A DNA stretch of 64,000 nucleotides from Diplolepis rosae. Taxonomy: Eukaryota; Arthropoda; Insecta; Hymenoptera; Diplolepididae. Each line of letters begins with the position of its first letter. Position 1 is the stretch's first letter. The DNA lies in the NCBI GenBank assembly GCA_030998225.1, contig JAPYXD010000045.1:992001-1056000 (forward strand), written 5' to 3'. The position numbers were made by a program, and so were the translations under genes. The notes beneath the pieces were generated by a model. That model was given only the letters and a program-made list of their open reading frames with translations. It made no database searches and was not told the origin of the DNA. Shown one piece after another: positions 45,015-55,821 of this stretch.

Positions 45015-45883
45015 GAAATCAGATAAACCACCCTTATCGAACAATGGGCTAAAAAAGTGGAAAAATAACTATTTCTCCCTAAGCACACCTATTTGGCTTA
45101 AAATTTCGTGTTTTTGTTTTTTTTATCAGCCTAAAAAACACATTATCATGACATTTGTACTTCGCGCTCGATTTTCTGTATACATTTCTGTAATATTCTA
45201 AAAATTTACATGATTAAAAAAATTTAATTTCTTCCAAATATCTAAAAAAAAAAAAAGGGAAAAAATTCATAGACTGTTTTAAAATGGAAATTTTTTTTTC
45301 AATATTTACAATCAAAACAAAATATGAATCTTGTCAAAAAATGTCCTACTGAGAATTTGTAGACCTCATTTGGGCTAATATTTTTCCAATTGAACGTTTT
45401 TTTTGTATGCCACATATTTTATAATGCTTCTATTTTGACAATGTTTGTCGGATGTGGCTGGTTTACGAACTTGTCCTTACTTTTTCGGCTGATAAAGTAT
45501 GACAAAAAATAGAATAAAAATAAATGAATAGAATAAAATAGAAGGGAAGTGGTGAGGACACACCCACACAGCGCGCTTGATTATGTATGCACTCACATGG
45601 TAGCGTGGTGAGGACCACCAGCTACCGCGTTCTAGGCTCCCTGGTATGCGATGCAACGTTGCCAGGTTTGCAAAAAGCTGTTCTTCAAGTGTCGATTCTC
45701 GGTTTTCGTCTCTTTCCCGCTGCCGGCTGCCACCCCACTCTTTTGCTACCTGCGATTCTTATACTGAGTGTGATTTAGAGTTAAAAATTAGTTTATAATT
45801 ATAAAAATACTTTTGCTTGAAAAAAAGTACTTTTATAATAATTGCTGACCTAACGTAATAAGCTAAAATATGAAACAAACATA

Positions 45884-47059
45884 ACACGTGGATCAATAAG
45901 TCCCGGGACTAACTAGGAAAATCACATTTTTTTGGCAAAACTCGACTTTATTCATCAATATAGTCTCCTTCAAAAGCAACACAATCAGTCCAGCGCATTT
46001 ACCTTTGGGCTCGAAATAAGCGTTCGTTTCGGTGATGACTTCCTCGTTGGAGTAGAATCTCTTGGAGCATTTTTTTGAGGTCTGCAAACAGGTAGTAGTC
46101 GCTGGGGGTCAGATCCGGTAAATATGGTGGGTGCTGAAGCAATTCGAAGCTCAATTCATTCAATTTCGCCATAATAGCGAGCGACTTGTGACACGGCGCA
46201 TTGTCTTGGTGAAAGAGCATTTTTTTCTTCTTCATTTGGAGCCGTTTCTCACCGTTTTCGTTCTTCAAACGCATCAATTGGCCAATGTAACGTTCGCTAT
46301 TAATCGTCTTTCCTTTTTCAAGGTAGTCGATGAACAAAACTCCATGAGCATCCCAAAATACTGAGGCCATAACCTTATCGGCCCACATTTGCGTTTTTGG
46401 CTGCTTTGGACGCTTCTTACCGACTGCAGTCCACTCGGCTGACGACCGCTTTGACTCCGGAGTGTAGTGATGGATCCAGGTTTCGTCCATTGTCACATAC
46501 CGACGCAAAAAATTCGATTCATTTCGGCGAAACAACTCCAAACAGCGCTTGGAATCAACGACACGTTGTCGTTTTTGATCCACCGTTAGCAAACGCGGCA
46601 CCCACTTTGACAACAGCTTCCTCATAGACAAATTTTCAAAAACGATTTGGTGGACTTTTTTGATGGTTTCCGGTGTAATTACCTCATTTGGCTGGCCGGA
46701 GCGTTCAGCATCTTCAGTGTCTGTACGACCACGTTTGAACTCAACATGCCACCGACAAATGGTTGTTTTTGATGGAGCAGAGTCCCCGTAGCACTTTTCA
46801 AGCCATTTCTGAGCTTGCACTGTGTTTTTTTCCATCAAAAAGCAATGGTAAATCAACACACGAAATTCTTTTGAATCCATTGTTTTGAGAATATCAAGAC
46901 TAGCGTCACTTAAATCACTGTGACTCATGGATCAAACATCAGAATGTCATGAACTTTTGACAGGTATCTTTTGAAGGTTGGTACTCATGAAAAATCATAC
47001 AGCACTTTTGTTGGCAACGCCATCTATGTGCCAGTCCTGGGACTTATTGATCCACGTGT
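45884..47059 (-). mobile_element. Mariner element, 1,176 bp, TA duplication
   Basis: The termini ACACGTGGATCAATAAGTCC and inverse (28-bp TIRs, one mismatch) are flanked by TA (45,882-45,883 and 47,060-47,061). It encodes a nearly complete transposase on the minus strand. The 3' end of the same mariner family also occurs at 52,200-52,459 in the other arm, oppositely oriented. Confidence 0.93.
45890..46928 (-). pseudogene. Mariner (DD34D) transposase with small deletion and C-terminal frameshift
   Basis: It starts with ATG at 46,928 and reads 309 codons to 45,999-46,001. The N-terminal helix-turn-helix region includes APSKTTICRWHVEFKRGRTD and RSGQPNEV. About 20 residues are missing between FENLSM and RKLLSKWVPRLL relative to the usual mariner plan. 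The catalytic blocks are all present: TMDETWIHHYTPE, FHQDNAPCHKS and YLPDLTPSDYYLF, giving D,D,34,D. Just after the ADLKK block the frame shifts. The expected SNEEVITETNAYFE tail continues in another frame through 45,990, so the protein is truncated and altered. Inactivity is likely but not proven. Confidence 0.9.
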
Positions 47060-47560
47060 TATATTCCATTTATTCAAAAGAAAATATCAAATTTGCCACT
47101 TAAAAACCACTATATTAATTTCTGACAAGCAAATCCTGTTTCCCTCATTTTGAAACGATATTATACCAAAATACAATTCAGTTTTATGATTTACTCTCAC
47201 GAAAAGTCTCTCAGTGTATGGTATGAAGCAAAATATTGACAAATATTATAATAATTGAAATATTTTTAAAAACTTTTAAAATACGAAACATATTTCACAT
47301 GACAATTTCATTCTATCAGTATGCAAATTGACCAAAATATCGAAATTTACTTGTGAAAAATGTTATGTATTACAATAACTTTTAAAAGTATTTCATTTGG
47401 ATAAAATGCTTTTTAATGTTTCCTTATATCACAGAAATCCTACTGTGTCATTCCATGTGTAAATTAAGATTGCAATTATGTATTGTGCAAATATTCAAAC
47501 CCTTTATTTTTTAATCTTGACTCTCATATATTTAATCATATTTTTATATAGAATATTCTT

Positions 47561-47944
47561 CACACTCAGAAAAAATATTTGATTGAATCAAAAAAATTAT
47601 TTGTTTGAAACACTTTCTTTGATGTAAAGAAATGTTTTGTTTAAATGAAACGAAATTTGTTTGATTCAAACAAAATATCTTTGGATCAAACAAATATTTG
47701 TTCAAATCAAATAAATTTCTGCCCTAAAACAAACAAATTATATCTTTAACCATATATCAATGCATTAATTTCTTTGTTTTGAAGAAAAATTAATTTGATT
47801 CAAACAAATATTTATTTGGTTCAAAGATATTTTATTTAAATCAAACAAATATAATTTCATTGAAACAAATCATTTCTTCAAATCAAAGAAAGTCTTTCAA
47901 ACAAGTCATTTTTTTTATTCAATCAAATCTTTTTTCTGTGTGCA
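47561..47944. mobile_element. ~384-bp near-perfect palindromic MITE
   Basis: The ends CACACTCAGAAAAAATATTT and inverse extend into arms of more than 150 bp dominated by 'tttgattcaaacaaat' words. The centre lies near 47,750. It sits in the centre section of the foldback element and belongs with the CAC-start MITEs seen elsewhere in the window. No target duplication is clear. Confidence 0.85.
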
Positions 47945-49650
47945 CATAATTTCTTAATTAAAGCAGAAAATTTACGAAAATAGAAAATATTAAAATCGAT
48001 TTATTGTTTTGAAATTTTAAACATTAATTGACATTTAATTTAACTGAAAAATGATTCTTTAAATGTTAAAATTATTCTACAATTCTACAAAATCTTTCAG
48101 AAATTTATTTTGGGTTAATCTTTTTCAAAATATGTAAAAAGGAAGTGTAATTTTTGAAATGATTTGTTTTGTAAAATTGAATTTGGCGTCTTTTTCCCGC
48201 CACTTTTTCACGTAGTCGAGAGAAACATGTTTCTTAATTTTTTAAAGTGACATGTTTGATGACATGTCTGCTATTTTATTGACCCAAAATCCATAGAATT
48301 TTTTGTTCATTTTTCGTTATTTTAAAAATAAAAAGAATCTGACCCTATGTCAAAATAACGAGAAATGAACAAAAAATATTTTTAAATCTTGGCTCAACAG
48401 CTGACCGCGCGAATTTGAAGCGAGGAAGTGGGGGCACACCGACACGCCGCGTTTTATTGCGTGAGTCTCCCCACGAGACAGTGCCGATGGGAGAAAACGT
48501 CCACGATCTGCAAAACTGACTCGAGACTTGAAACAGTTGGCATATGTCGCAACGTTGCATTGTACACTTGTTAATTGTAACTCAAGTAACGAGATGTCAC
48601 AACGCTGTAAAAAGCTGAAATACTTAAAATTTCAACTAAGAATAAATCAAGACAAAATCTGTACAATAAATGTAATAAATTGTTATGATTATATGAAAAC
48701 TGTGAGAGATTCAAATTGATATTTACAATAGTATAAAACTGATTTGAGTTAATTCTTGTAATTTTATACTGAAATTCAAGTTAATTTTATAATAGTATAA
48801 ATGTGAAATAAATGTTCTCAAAGTTACTAAATTTGATTTAATTTCAAGTAAAAATAAAATTCAATTTACCTAAGGCACTATTTGCCAAAAGGAACACATT
48901 CTTATCACGATACTCGCGCTCGAGTTTTTAAAATTAAATCGAAAAATATACATTTTATCATGAACTGTGTCGAATAAAAATTGTAGACCTCATTAAAGCG
49001 AAAAATTTTGCCTCCTTACGTTTATTTCATATTTCACATATTCTGAAAAAAATTGAATTTTCGATTTTCAATAGTATTTTATAAATTAAAAAAAATATAC
49101 ATCTCATAAAAAATGTTGTGATTCAAATTTTTTAATATCATTTTATAATTTTATTTGCGGTCTTTATTTAAACTATAATTACAACTACAATATTTAGTTA
49201 TAATGATATTATATACAAAATTATGTGAGAAATATAAACATCTTGGTTTGTATAATGTAATTTTAAGTTATATGTCGGCATTTTTTTTATTGCTATTTTG
49301 AAATTATTCTTCATTATAAATTGAAATTTGTATTACAGATCTTATTCTAAATTTGTATCATTGTTTAATTATAAATTTGAATTTTATGAAAAATAATACG
49401 TGTTGAATTATAAATGTGAATTGGAATGCGATTCCATTTGGACTTATAAAATTTTTATGAGAAAATTAATTTTTTCTTCAAAAAATTAATTTTGTTTATA
49501 TTTTTGGAAATTATGCAAATAGAATTGAACTTTTATCAAATTGGGACATTTAAACAGTTGTAATTTTAATGATTTCCAATAAATTTTGAAAATAATATTG
49601 TACATAAAAAAACCAAATTAAAATCTATTCACATTTTAAGATATCGATAA
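47945..49650. other. Gene-free core of the foldback element
   Basis: No gene is supported. Near 48,880-49,180 there are degenerate relatives of the ~175-bp repeat seen at 50,950-51,660, including 'tgtagacctcatt' and 'tttcacatattctg'. The frames at 48,345-48,719 are not recognised. Confidence 0.5.
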
Positions 49651-49652
49651 GA

Positions 49653-50222
49653 CTTTATATGTGCCATCGGCGCGCAAACTCGTTTTTTCGCTACAGTTAA
49701 CAGTAGCGCAATGTAGTACATTTCGCCAGAAAGGAATGAAATGTAAAAACTGAACTGCGCATGCGCCCATAGCCATGAAACGAAGCTCAATCCTTCTTAT
49801 TCTTCTTCTTCTTCGTACAGCGTTAGCATCTTACTGGCAAAGCCTTGTACAATTGAACTGCGCATGCATCTACTAAAATCCATTACTACTACACAAGATC
49901 GATAAAATCAAAATGGCAGGGACTAGTCGTGACATATCAAGTGTAATGACTAGCGCCGCAAACAACTACAATACTAGTTTAGATTCCAGTGTACGAATAA
50001 AAACTCGTATACGCACCGGAGTCACATAAAATAGAATACGTGCCAATGCACACAATTCAGGAAATTACGACACTCGCGACAATGCTCGCAGGACTGATCG
50101 CGCCTCAGCTTCGTCTCGGCTTCGTCTCGGCTTTGCCTCGACTACGCCTTAGCTTCGATCTCCTGCGAGCATTGTCGCTCGTCTCGCAATGACCCTCATT
50201 CTGCGCCTGGGCACGTAATGTA
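49653..50222. repeat. ~545-570-bp dispersed repeat, copy B
   Basis: It matches 14,313-14,850 over nearly its full length in the same orientation. A short local expansion in the GC-rich stem-loop region (repeated 'ggcttcgtctc'/'ggctttgcctc') makes this copy longer. The perfect stem GCGACAATGCTCGCAGGA is kept. Confidence 0.85.
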
Positions 50223-50847
50223 CTATTTCAATTTCATTGAAAAATTTTACATTTTCTCTCTTTTTATCACAATTCTATTTTATTATATTTGGAAGACGAG
50301 CAATAATTATTCCGGTTTTTATTTCAACAGAGAAAAATTATCGGTATTCATTAAATTTTAATTTTAATAAATTAAGATTTTTAAGTCTATCTAGATTTTT
50401 ATGAAAACCATAATATTTAATTAAATTAAAGTACGCTTTACAAAATCATTAAAAAGAATGGACGACAGAAAACCCTTCAATGGCCCGCTAGCCTTCAAAT
50501 GTAATCCTTTAATAGTTAAAGGATTTCATTTCAGAGTTAAAAGAAATCGTTTATTGGAAATAACTATTTTCGTTCTGCACTTTACACATGAGTTTTTCAA
50601 CAGTGAAACGATTCTGTTGATAGACAAAAGAAATATGCTTAATTTCAATGGATGCATTCTGAAAGGAACGCAATTGCACTATCAATAAACTTTTTTTAGA
50701 GTGTATTATACTGATCCTTTAACTACAAACAATATGTTTTTTTAAACAATGACATTTTTAACAAAAATTTACATAAAAACTTTCAATTTCGAAATGTTTT
50801 GTAGTTCTTGATATATTAACCTCATTTTCTATGTTTTCTTAAAAAAA

Positions 50848-52140
50848 GCTTTGGTACACTTTATCGGAGCCGAAAAAGTAAGGACAAGTTCGTTAACACG
50901 CCACATCCAATCAAAATTGAGGGGTTGAACACTACTTTTGTGTTTTTGAAAATAATTTTTTGAAAAAATCAAAAATTTCAATACTGGTTTTAGATAGTGC
51001 TCATAAATGTCTAAAAATTATCCTGATAACATTTTTTGATTAAATCAAAATTAGAAATGTTACAGCATATTCAAATTCGAAAAAAGTCTATATCAAAATT
51101 CCATTTTCCAGTTAAATTATACGAGATACGAAAAAACGTTATGATACAATATTATTGAATAAATAAAGACCTACAAATTTGAATTGTAACATTTTTTCAT
51201 AAGATGCATATTTTTCTTTTTAATTAAAAAAAAACTATTGAAAATCCAAAATTCAATTTTTTAACAATAATATGTAAAATAAGAAAAAAACGCAAGAATA
51301 CAATGTTGTTAGTTTCAAAAAGATCTACAAGTTTTGTCTCACACAGTTTCTGATAAAAGATATATTTTTCGTTTCAATTCCAAAAAATACGATTAAAATT
51401 CAAAAATTCCATTTTTTAGACAAAATATGTGAGATACAAAAAAAAACTTTGAGATGAAAAATTGTTTGGCTAAATAAGGTCTACACATTCTTATCGAGAA
51501 ATTTCTCGACAGGATGTATATTTTAATTTTTTGATTTTTAATATTGAAAAAATTCGATTTGTTTCACCAAAATATGTGAGATACGAAATAAACGTTGTTC
51601 TGCAAAATCGTTTCCTTAAATAAAGTCTACGATTGTTTTTCCTTTTTGAGATATTGGGAAGAAAATAAATTTATCAATAATCATGTAATTTATTAAAAAG
51701 TTACAAAAATGCATACAGAAAATCGAGCGCGAAGCGCGAGCGCCATGATGAGAATGTGTTCCTTAAGGCCGATAGAGCCTTAAGTAAATTGAATTTCCTG
51801 TTTCACTTAAATTCAAAAAGAAATAGAGTGACTTCGAGAAAATGACTAATTTACATCATCTTTAATATCATTAAATTGGTTTGAGCTTCAGTATTAAATT
51901 ATAAGAAATAAACTTAAACGTATGCCAAGAGCACAAGACCGAGCGCGAAGCGCGAGGTCCAGAAAGAACGGAGCGCGAAGCGCGACGATCGAATCGCGCG
52001 CCTTAGGCGCGCTCAAACTCGCGAACGAAGCGAGCTGCGCGCAAAGCGCGCAATGAGAATGTGCCCGCGAAGTGGGCAGATTTTTTATTATATAAATAAC
52101 CAATTTGTTTTTTTAACAAATCCCTTTTATAGTAAATAAT
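50848..52140. repeat. ~1.3-kb repeat block, copy 1 (with degenerate ~175-bp tandem units)
   Basis: From 'acactttatcggagccgaaa' onward it matches 53,595-55,125 in the same orientation. Within it, units of roughly 170-180 bp recur: 'aatatgtgagatacgaaa', then 'aataaggtctacaaatt', then 'aagatgtatatttttc', then 'aaaattccattttt'. At 51,617-51,630 it holds the unoccupied TTAA site that is occupied in copy 2. It ends in the GC-rich hairpin array. Confidence 0.88.
51720..52080. repeat. Array of short GC-rich hairpins (GCGCGAAGCGCG family)
   Basis: At least six perfect or near-perfect short stems with 2-4-nt loops occur: GAGCGCGAAGCGCGAG (twice), GGAGCGCGAAGCGCGA, GCGCGCCTTAGGCGCGC, CTCGCGAACGAAGCGAG, TGCGCGCAAAGCGCGCA and GCCCGCGAAGTGGGC. 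They are separated by AT-rich spacers that repeat 'atgagaatgtg'. The open frame over them only reads the repeat. Confidence 0.85.
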
Positions 52141-52199
52141 TTTATGTTCTTATACTATGGAAAGGCTCAATTTTTCAATTCTACGAATCATTCGCACCA

Positions 52200-52459
52200 T
52201 TATGATTTTTTCTTTTTCCGGTAAAACTTCGCCACATAAGAGAACAGTTATAATGCAAACTTGTTCTTTTGAAAAAGATCGAAATTTCAATATTTAAATG
52301 TTTTTCCAAACGATTTCTATACGAAAGGCATTGAAATTTTAGAGAAGCGCTGGACTGATTGTGTTGCTTTTGAAGGAGACTATATTGATGAATAAATTCG
52401 AGTTTTGCCAAAAAAATGTGATTTTCCTAGTTAGTCCCGGGACTTATTGATCCACGTGT
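52200..52459 (+). pseudogene. 3' fragment of the mariner in the right arm
   Basis: The plus strand reads FYTKGIEILEKRWTDC.AFEGDY, the C-terminal end of a mariner transposase, followed by the terminal repeat ending at 52,459 and a TA. The last ~115 bp match the left-arm mariner closely. It is inverted relative to the left-arm copy, as expected if the arms duplicated by inversion. Confidence 0.8.
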
Positions 52460-53594
52460 TATGTTTGTTTCATATTTTAGCTTATTACGTCAGGTCAGCA
52501 ATTAATATAAAAGTACTTTTTTTCAAGCAAAAGTATTTTTATAGTTATAAATTAATTTTTAACTCTAAATCACACTCAGTATAAGAATCGCAGGTAGCAA
52601 AAGAGTGGGGTTGCAGCCGGCAGCGGGAAAGAGACGAAAACCGAGAATCGACACTTGAAGAACAGCTTTTTGCAAACCTGGCAACGTTGCATCGCATACC
52701 AGGGAGCCTAGAACGCGGTAGCTGGTGGACCTCACCACGCTACCATGTGAGTGCATACATAATCAAGCGCGCTGTATGGGTGTGTCCCCACCACTTCCCT
52801 TCTATTTTATTCTATTCATTTATTTTTATTCTATTTTTTATTTGTCATACTTTATCAGCCGAAAAAGTAAGGACAAGTTCGTAAACCAGCCACATCTGAC
52901 AAACATTATCAAAATAGGAGCATTATAAAAAATGTGAGATACGAAATAAACGTTAAAATAAGAAATAGTTTGCTGAAAAACAGTCTATGAATTTTTTTCC
53001 TTTTGTTTTGAGATATTTGGAAGAAAATAAATGTTTTTGATTATGCAAATTATTAGAATATTACAGAAATCTATACAGAAAATAGAGCGCGAAGTACAAA
53101 TGTCATGATGAGAATATCTTCTTTAGGCTGATAATAAAAAACAAAAACACGACATTTCAAGCGAAATAGGTGTGCTTAAGAAGAAATAGCCATTTTTCCA
53201 CTTTTTCAGCCCATTATTCGATAAGGTGGTTTATCTAATTGCGTCCCTTATTATTTAAAGGTGTCAATCTTTCGGGCATCACTAGATCTATTTAAAACAA
53301 CCCGAAATTTTGATCTGAGCGAATGTGTTTGGGACGATATAGTATTTTTTACACGTTTTAAGGTCTTTTTCTGTAAAATAAAAGGTTGCGGTAAAGGTGA
53401 TTTATGAGAATCTAGATTTTTACATTCTCATCATGGATGAGAAGGTATTGGTTTTATGTGAAAAATGACTTTCGAAAATTTCATCAAATCTTTACGTTTT
53501 GAGACCCCCTGAGTCCGAAAAAAGGGTTTTTACGAAAGTGTCTGTCTGTCTGTCTGTAGGTCGTGTGCGGCATAACTCTCGATAGAATTATCAG

Positions 53595-55125
53595 ATTGAA
53601 TTGTGCTTTGGCACACTTTATCGGAGCCGAAAAAGTAAGGACAAGTTCGTTAACCAGCCACATCCAATAAAAATTGAGGGATTGAGCACTACTTTTGTGT
53701 TTTTGAAAATAATTTTTTGAAAAAATCAAAAATTTTAATACTGGTTTTAGATAGTGCTCATAAATCTCTAAAAATTATCCTGATAACATTTTTTGATTAA
53801 ATCAAAATTAGAAATGTTACAGCTTATTCAAATTCGAAAAAAGTCAATATAAAAATTCCATTTTCCAGTTAAATTATACGAGATACGAAAAAACGTTATG
53901 ATACAATATTATTGAATAAATAAAGACCTACAAATTTGAATTGTAACATTTTTTCATAAGATGCATATTTTTCTTTTTAATTAAAAAAAAACTATTGAAA
54001 ATCCAAAATTCAATTTTTTAACAATAATATGTAAAATAAGAAAAAAACGCAAGAATACAATGTTGTTAGTTTCAAAAAGATCTACAAGTTTTGTCTCACA
54101 CAGTTTCTGATAAAAGATATATTTTTCGTTTCAATTCCAAAAAATACGATTAAAATTCAAAAATTCCATTTTTTAGACAAAATATGTGAGATACAAAAAA
54201 AACTTTGAGATGAAAAATTGTTTGGCTAAATAAGGTCTACACATTCTTATCGAGAAATTTCTCGACAGGATGTATATTTTAATTTTTTGATTTTTAATAT
54301 TGAAAAAATTCGATTTGTTTCACCAAAATATGTGAGATACGAAATAAACGTTGTTCTGCAAAATCGTTTCCTTAAGGTAGTACGATCACGAAAATTAGAC
54401 CTCAGACAAAAATAGATAATTTTGCTTTCACGAATAGCAACATTATTATTGAAGGGCCAATTTGAATGAGAAAAGATTATTTTTCATGAAAAAAATTTGA
54501 AACACAAAAAAATAATGTTATTAATAAATTTTATTTTTGCCCAAACTTATTTTCTTATTGCTTCGAGTCAAATTTTTGAAAATGATGCGATTCTGATAAA
54601 TCATGGTTCATTTTTTTTGAAAAAAGATTCTCTACAACTTGACCGTTTCCTATTTTTGAATTTTTTCTTGAAAGCAAAATTATCTATTTTAGCCTGAGGT
54701 CTAATTTTCGTGATCGTACTACCTTAAATAAAGTCTACGATTATTTTCTCTTTTTGAGAGATTTGGAAGAAAATAAATTATTTTAATCATGTAATTTATT
54801 AAAAAGTTACTGAAATGTATACAGAAAATCGAGCGCGAAGCGCGAGTGTCATGATGAGAATGTGTTCCTTAAGGCCGATAGAGCCTTAAGTAAATTGAAT
54901 TTCCTGTTTCACTTAAACTGAAAAATAAATTTAGTGAATTTGTGGAAAATGAGTAATTCACATCATCTTTAATATTATAAAATTGGTTTGAGCTTCAGTA
55001 TTAAATTATAAGAAATAAACTTAAATGTATGCGAAGAGCACAAGACCGAGCGCGAAGCGCGAGGTCCAGAAAGATCGGAGCGCGAAGCGCGCAATGAGAA
55101 TGTGCCCGCGAAGCGGGCAGATTTT
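53595..55125. repeat. ~1.3-kb repeat block, copy 2, with a TTAA insertion
   Basis: It matches 50,848-52,140 almost base for base in the first kilobase and lies between two parts of the right arm. It differs by a 348-bp insertion at 54,376-54,723 and a shorter hairpin array near 54,828-55,118. A TCTG/GTCT short repeat lies just upstream (53,541-53,557). Confidence 0.88.
54376..54723. mobile_element. 348-bp TTAA MITE with a visible empty site
   Basis: The termini GGTAGTACGATCACGAAAAT and inverse extend about 50 bp with very few mismatches. They are flanked by TTAA (54,372-54,375 and 54,724-54,727). The paralogous sequence near 51,617-51,630 reads straight through with a single TTAA. The element is a relative of 31,019-32,550. 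A piggyBac-type origin is inferred from TTAA targeting. Confidence 0.95.
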
Positions 55126-55139
55126 TTATTGATGAATTT

Positions 55140-55640
55140 AGTGATGAATGCTTATGATCAAGGAACTTTTTCCGTGAAAAAAAGTTTGCGTTAAAGGTGA
55201 TTTTTGAGAATGTTTAGATTTTTTATTAATAGGGGTGGCTTTTTTTATTATTTCCGGGAATTCTTAACACCCGTAATCTTTCGGGGGTGATGAATGTTTA
55301 TGGTTAAGACAATTTATTTGTAGAAAAAAGGTTGCGTTAAAGGTGATTTTTTAGAATCATTAGATTTTTTATTAATAAGGGTGGTTTTTTTATTCTTTCC
55401 GCGAATTCTTACCACCCTTAATCTTTTGGGGGTAATGAATGATTATGCCTGAGACACTTTTTTTGAGAAAAAAGGTTTGTGTTAATCGTGATTTTTGACC
55501 ATCTTCAGATTTTTCATTACTAGGGGTGGTTTTTTTATTATTTCCGGGAATTCTTACTACCCGTAATCTTTCAGGGGTTATGGATGCTTATGCTTAAGAC
55601 ACTTTTTTGTGAAAAAAAGGTTGCGTTAAAGGTGATAAAG
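55140..55640. repeat. ~146-bp subterminal tandem repeat, three units (right arm)
   Basis: The anchors 'gaattcttaacacccgtaatc', 'gaattcttaccacccttaatc' and 'gaattcttactacccgtaatc' recur at 146-bp spacing. They are the reverse complement of the left-arm array at 42,700-43,500. Confidence 0.9.
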
Positions 55641-55821
55641 CTGGTTTTATGTCGTTCGTTATGAATAAGGGTAGTTTTGAACCCCGTAAATACTAAAGTC
55701 ATATATATTTTATTACTGGTCATATTGTTAGAGCGTCCTAAGTGTAGACATAAAAAAAAATTCGTTATTTAAAAAATTTTTTTTTCATCTTTCATTGAAC
55801 GTTCAAAACTATAAGTACATC

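Larger units (their letters stand above)
42560..55821. mobile_element. 13.3-kb foldback element with 5-bp duplication
   Basis: The two ends are GATGTACTTA.AGTT.TGAA and its inverse, flanked by the same 5 bp, GCCCG (42,555-42,559 and 55,822-55,826). Inward, both arms carry the same blocks in mirror order: 'ttaggacgctctaac', 'cggggttaaaaactaccctt', the ~146-bp tandem repeats, the 'agcacattcgc' block, the 'gcgcgctcgattttctgta' block, 'gacgaacttgtccttac', a 63-codon open segment (45,587-45,778 and 52,565-52,756) and the end of a mariner. The arms total about 3.3 kb without insertions. Later additions include a hAT-like element in the left arm and a 1.5-kb repeat block in the right. No transposase other than mariner is visible. 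The superfamily is unknown. Confidence 0.85.

Noticed and set aside
45587..45778. 63-codon frame, repeated at 52,565-52,756
   Set aside because: Conservation reflects the mirrored foldback arms and not coding constraint; no start context or domain.
51894..52103. Alanine/arginine-rich 69-codon frame
   Set aside because: It reads through the GC hairpin array.
42560..55821. Idea that the foldback element is a Polinton/Maverick
   Set aside because: Polintons make 6-bp duplications and carry polymerase, integrase and capsid genes; none is visible and the best-supported duplication here is 5 bp.
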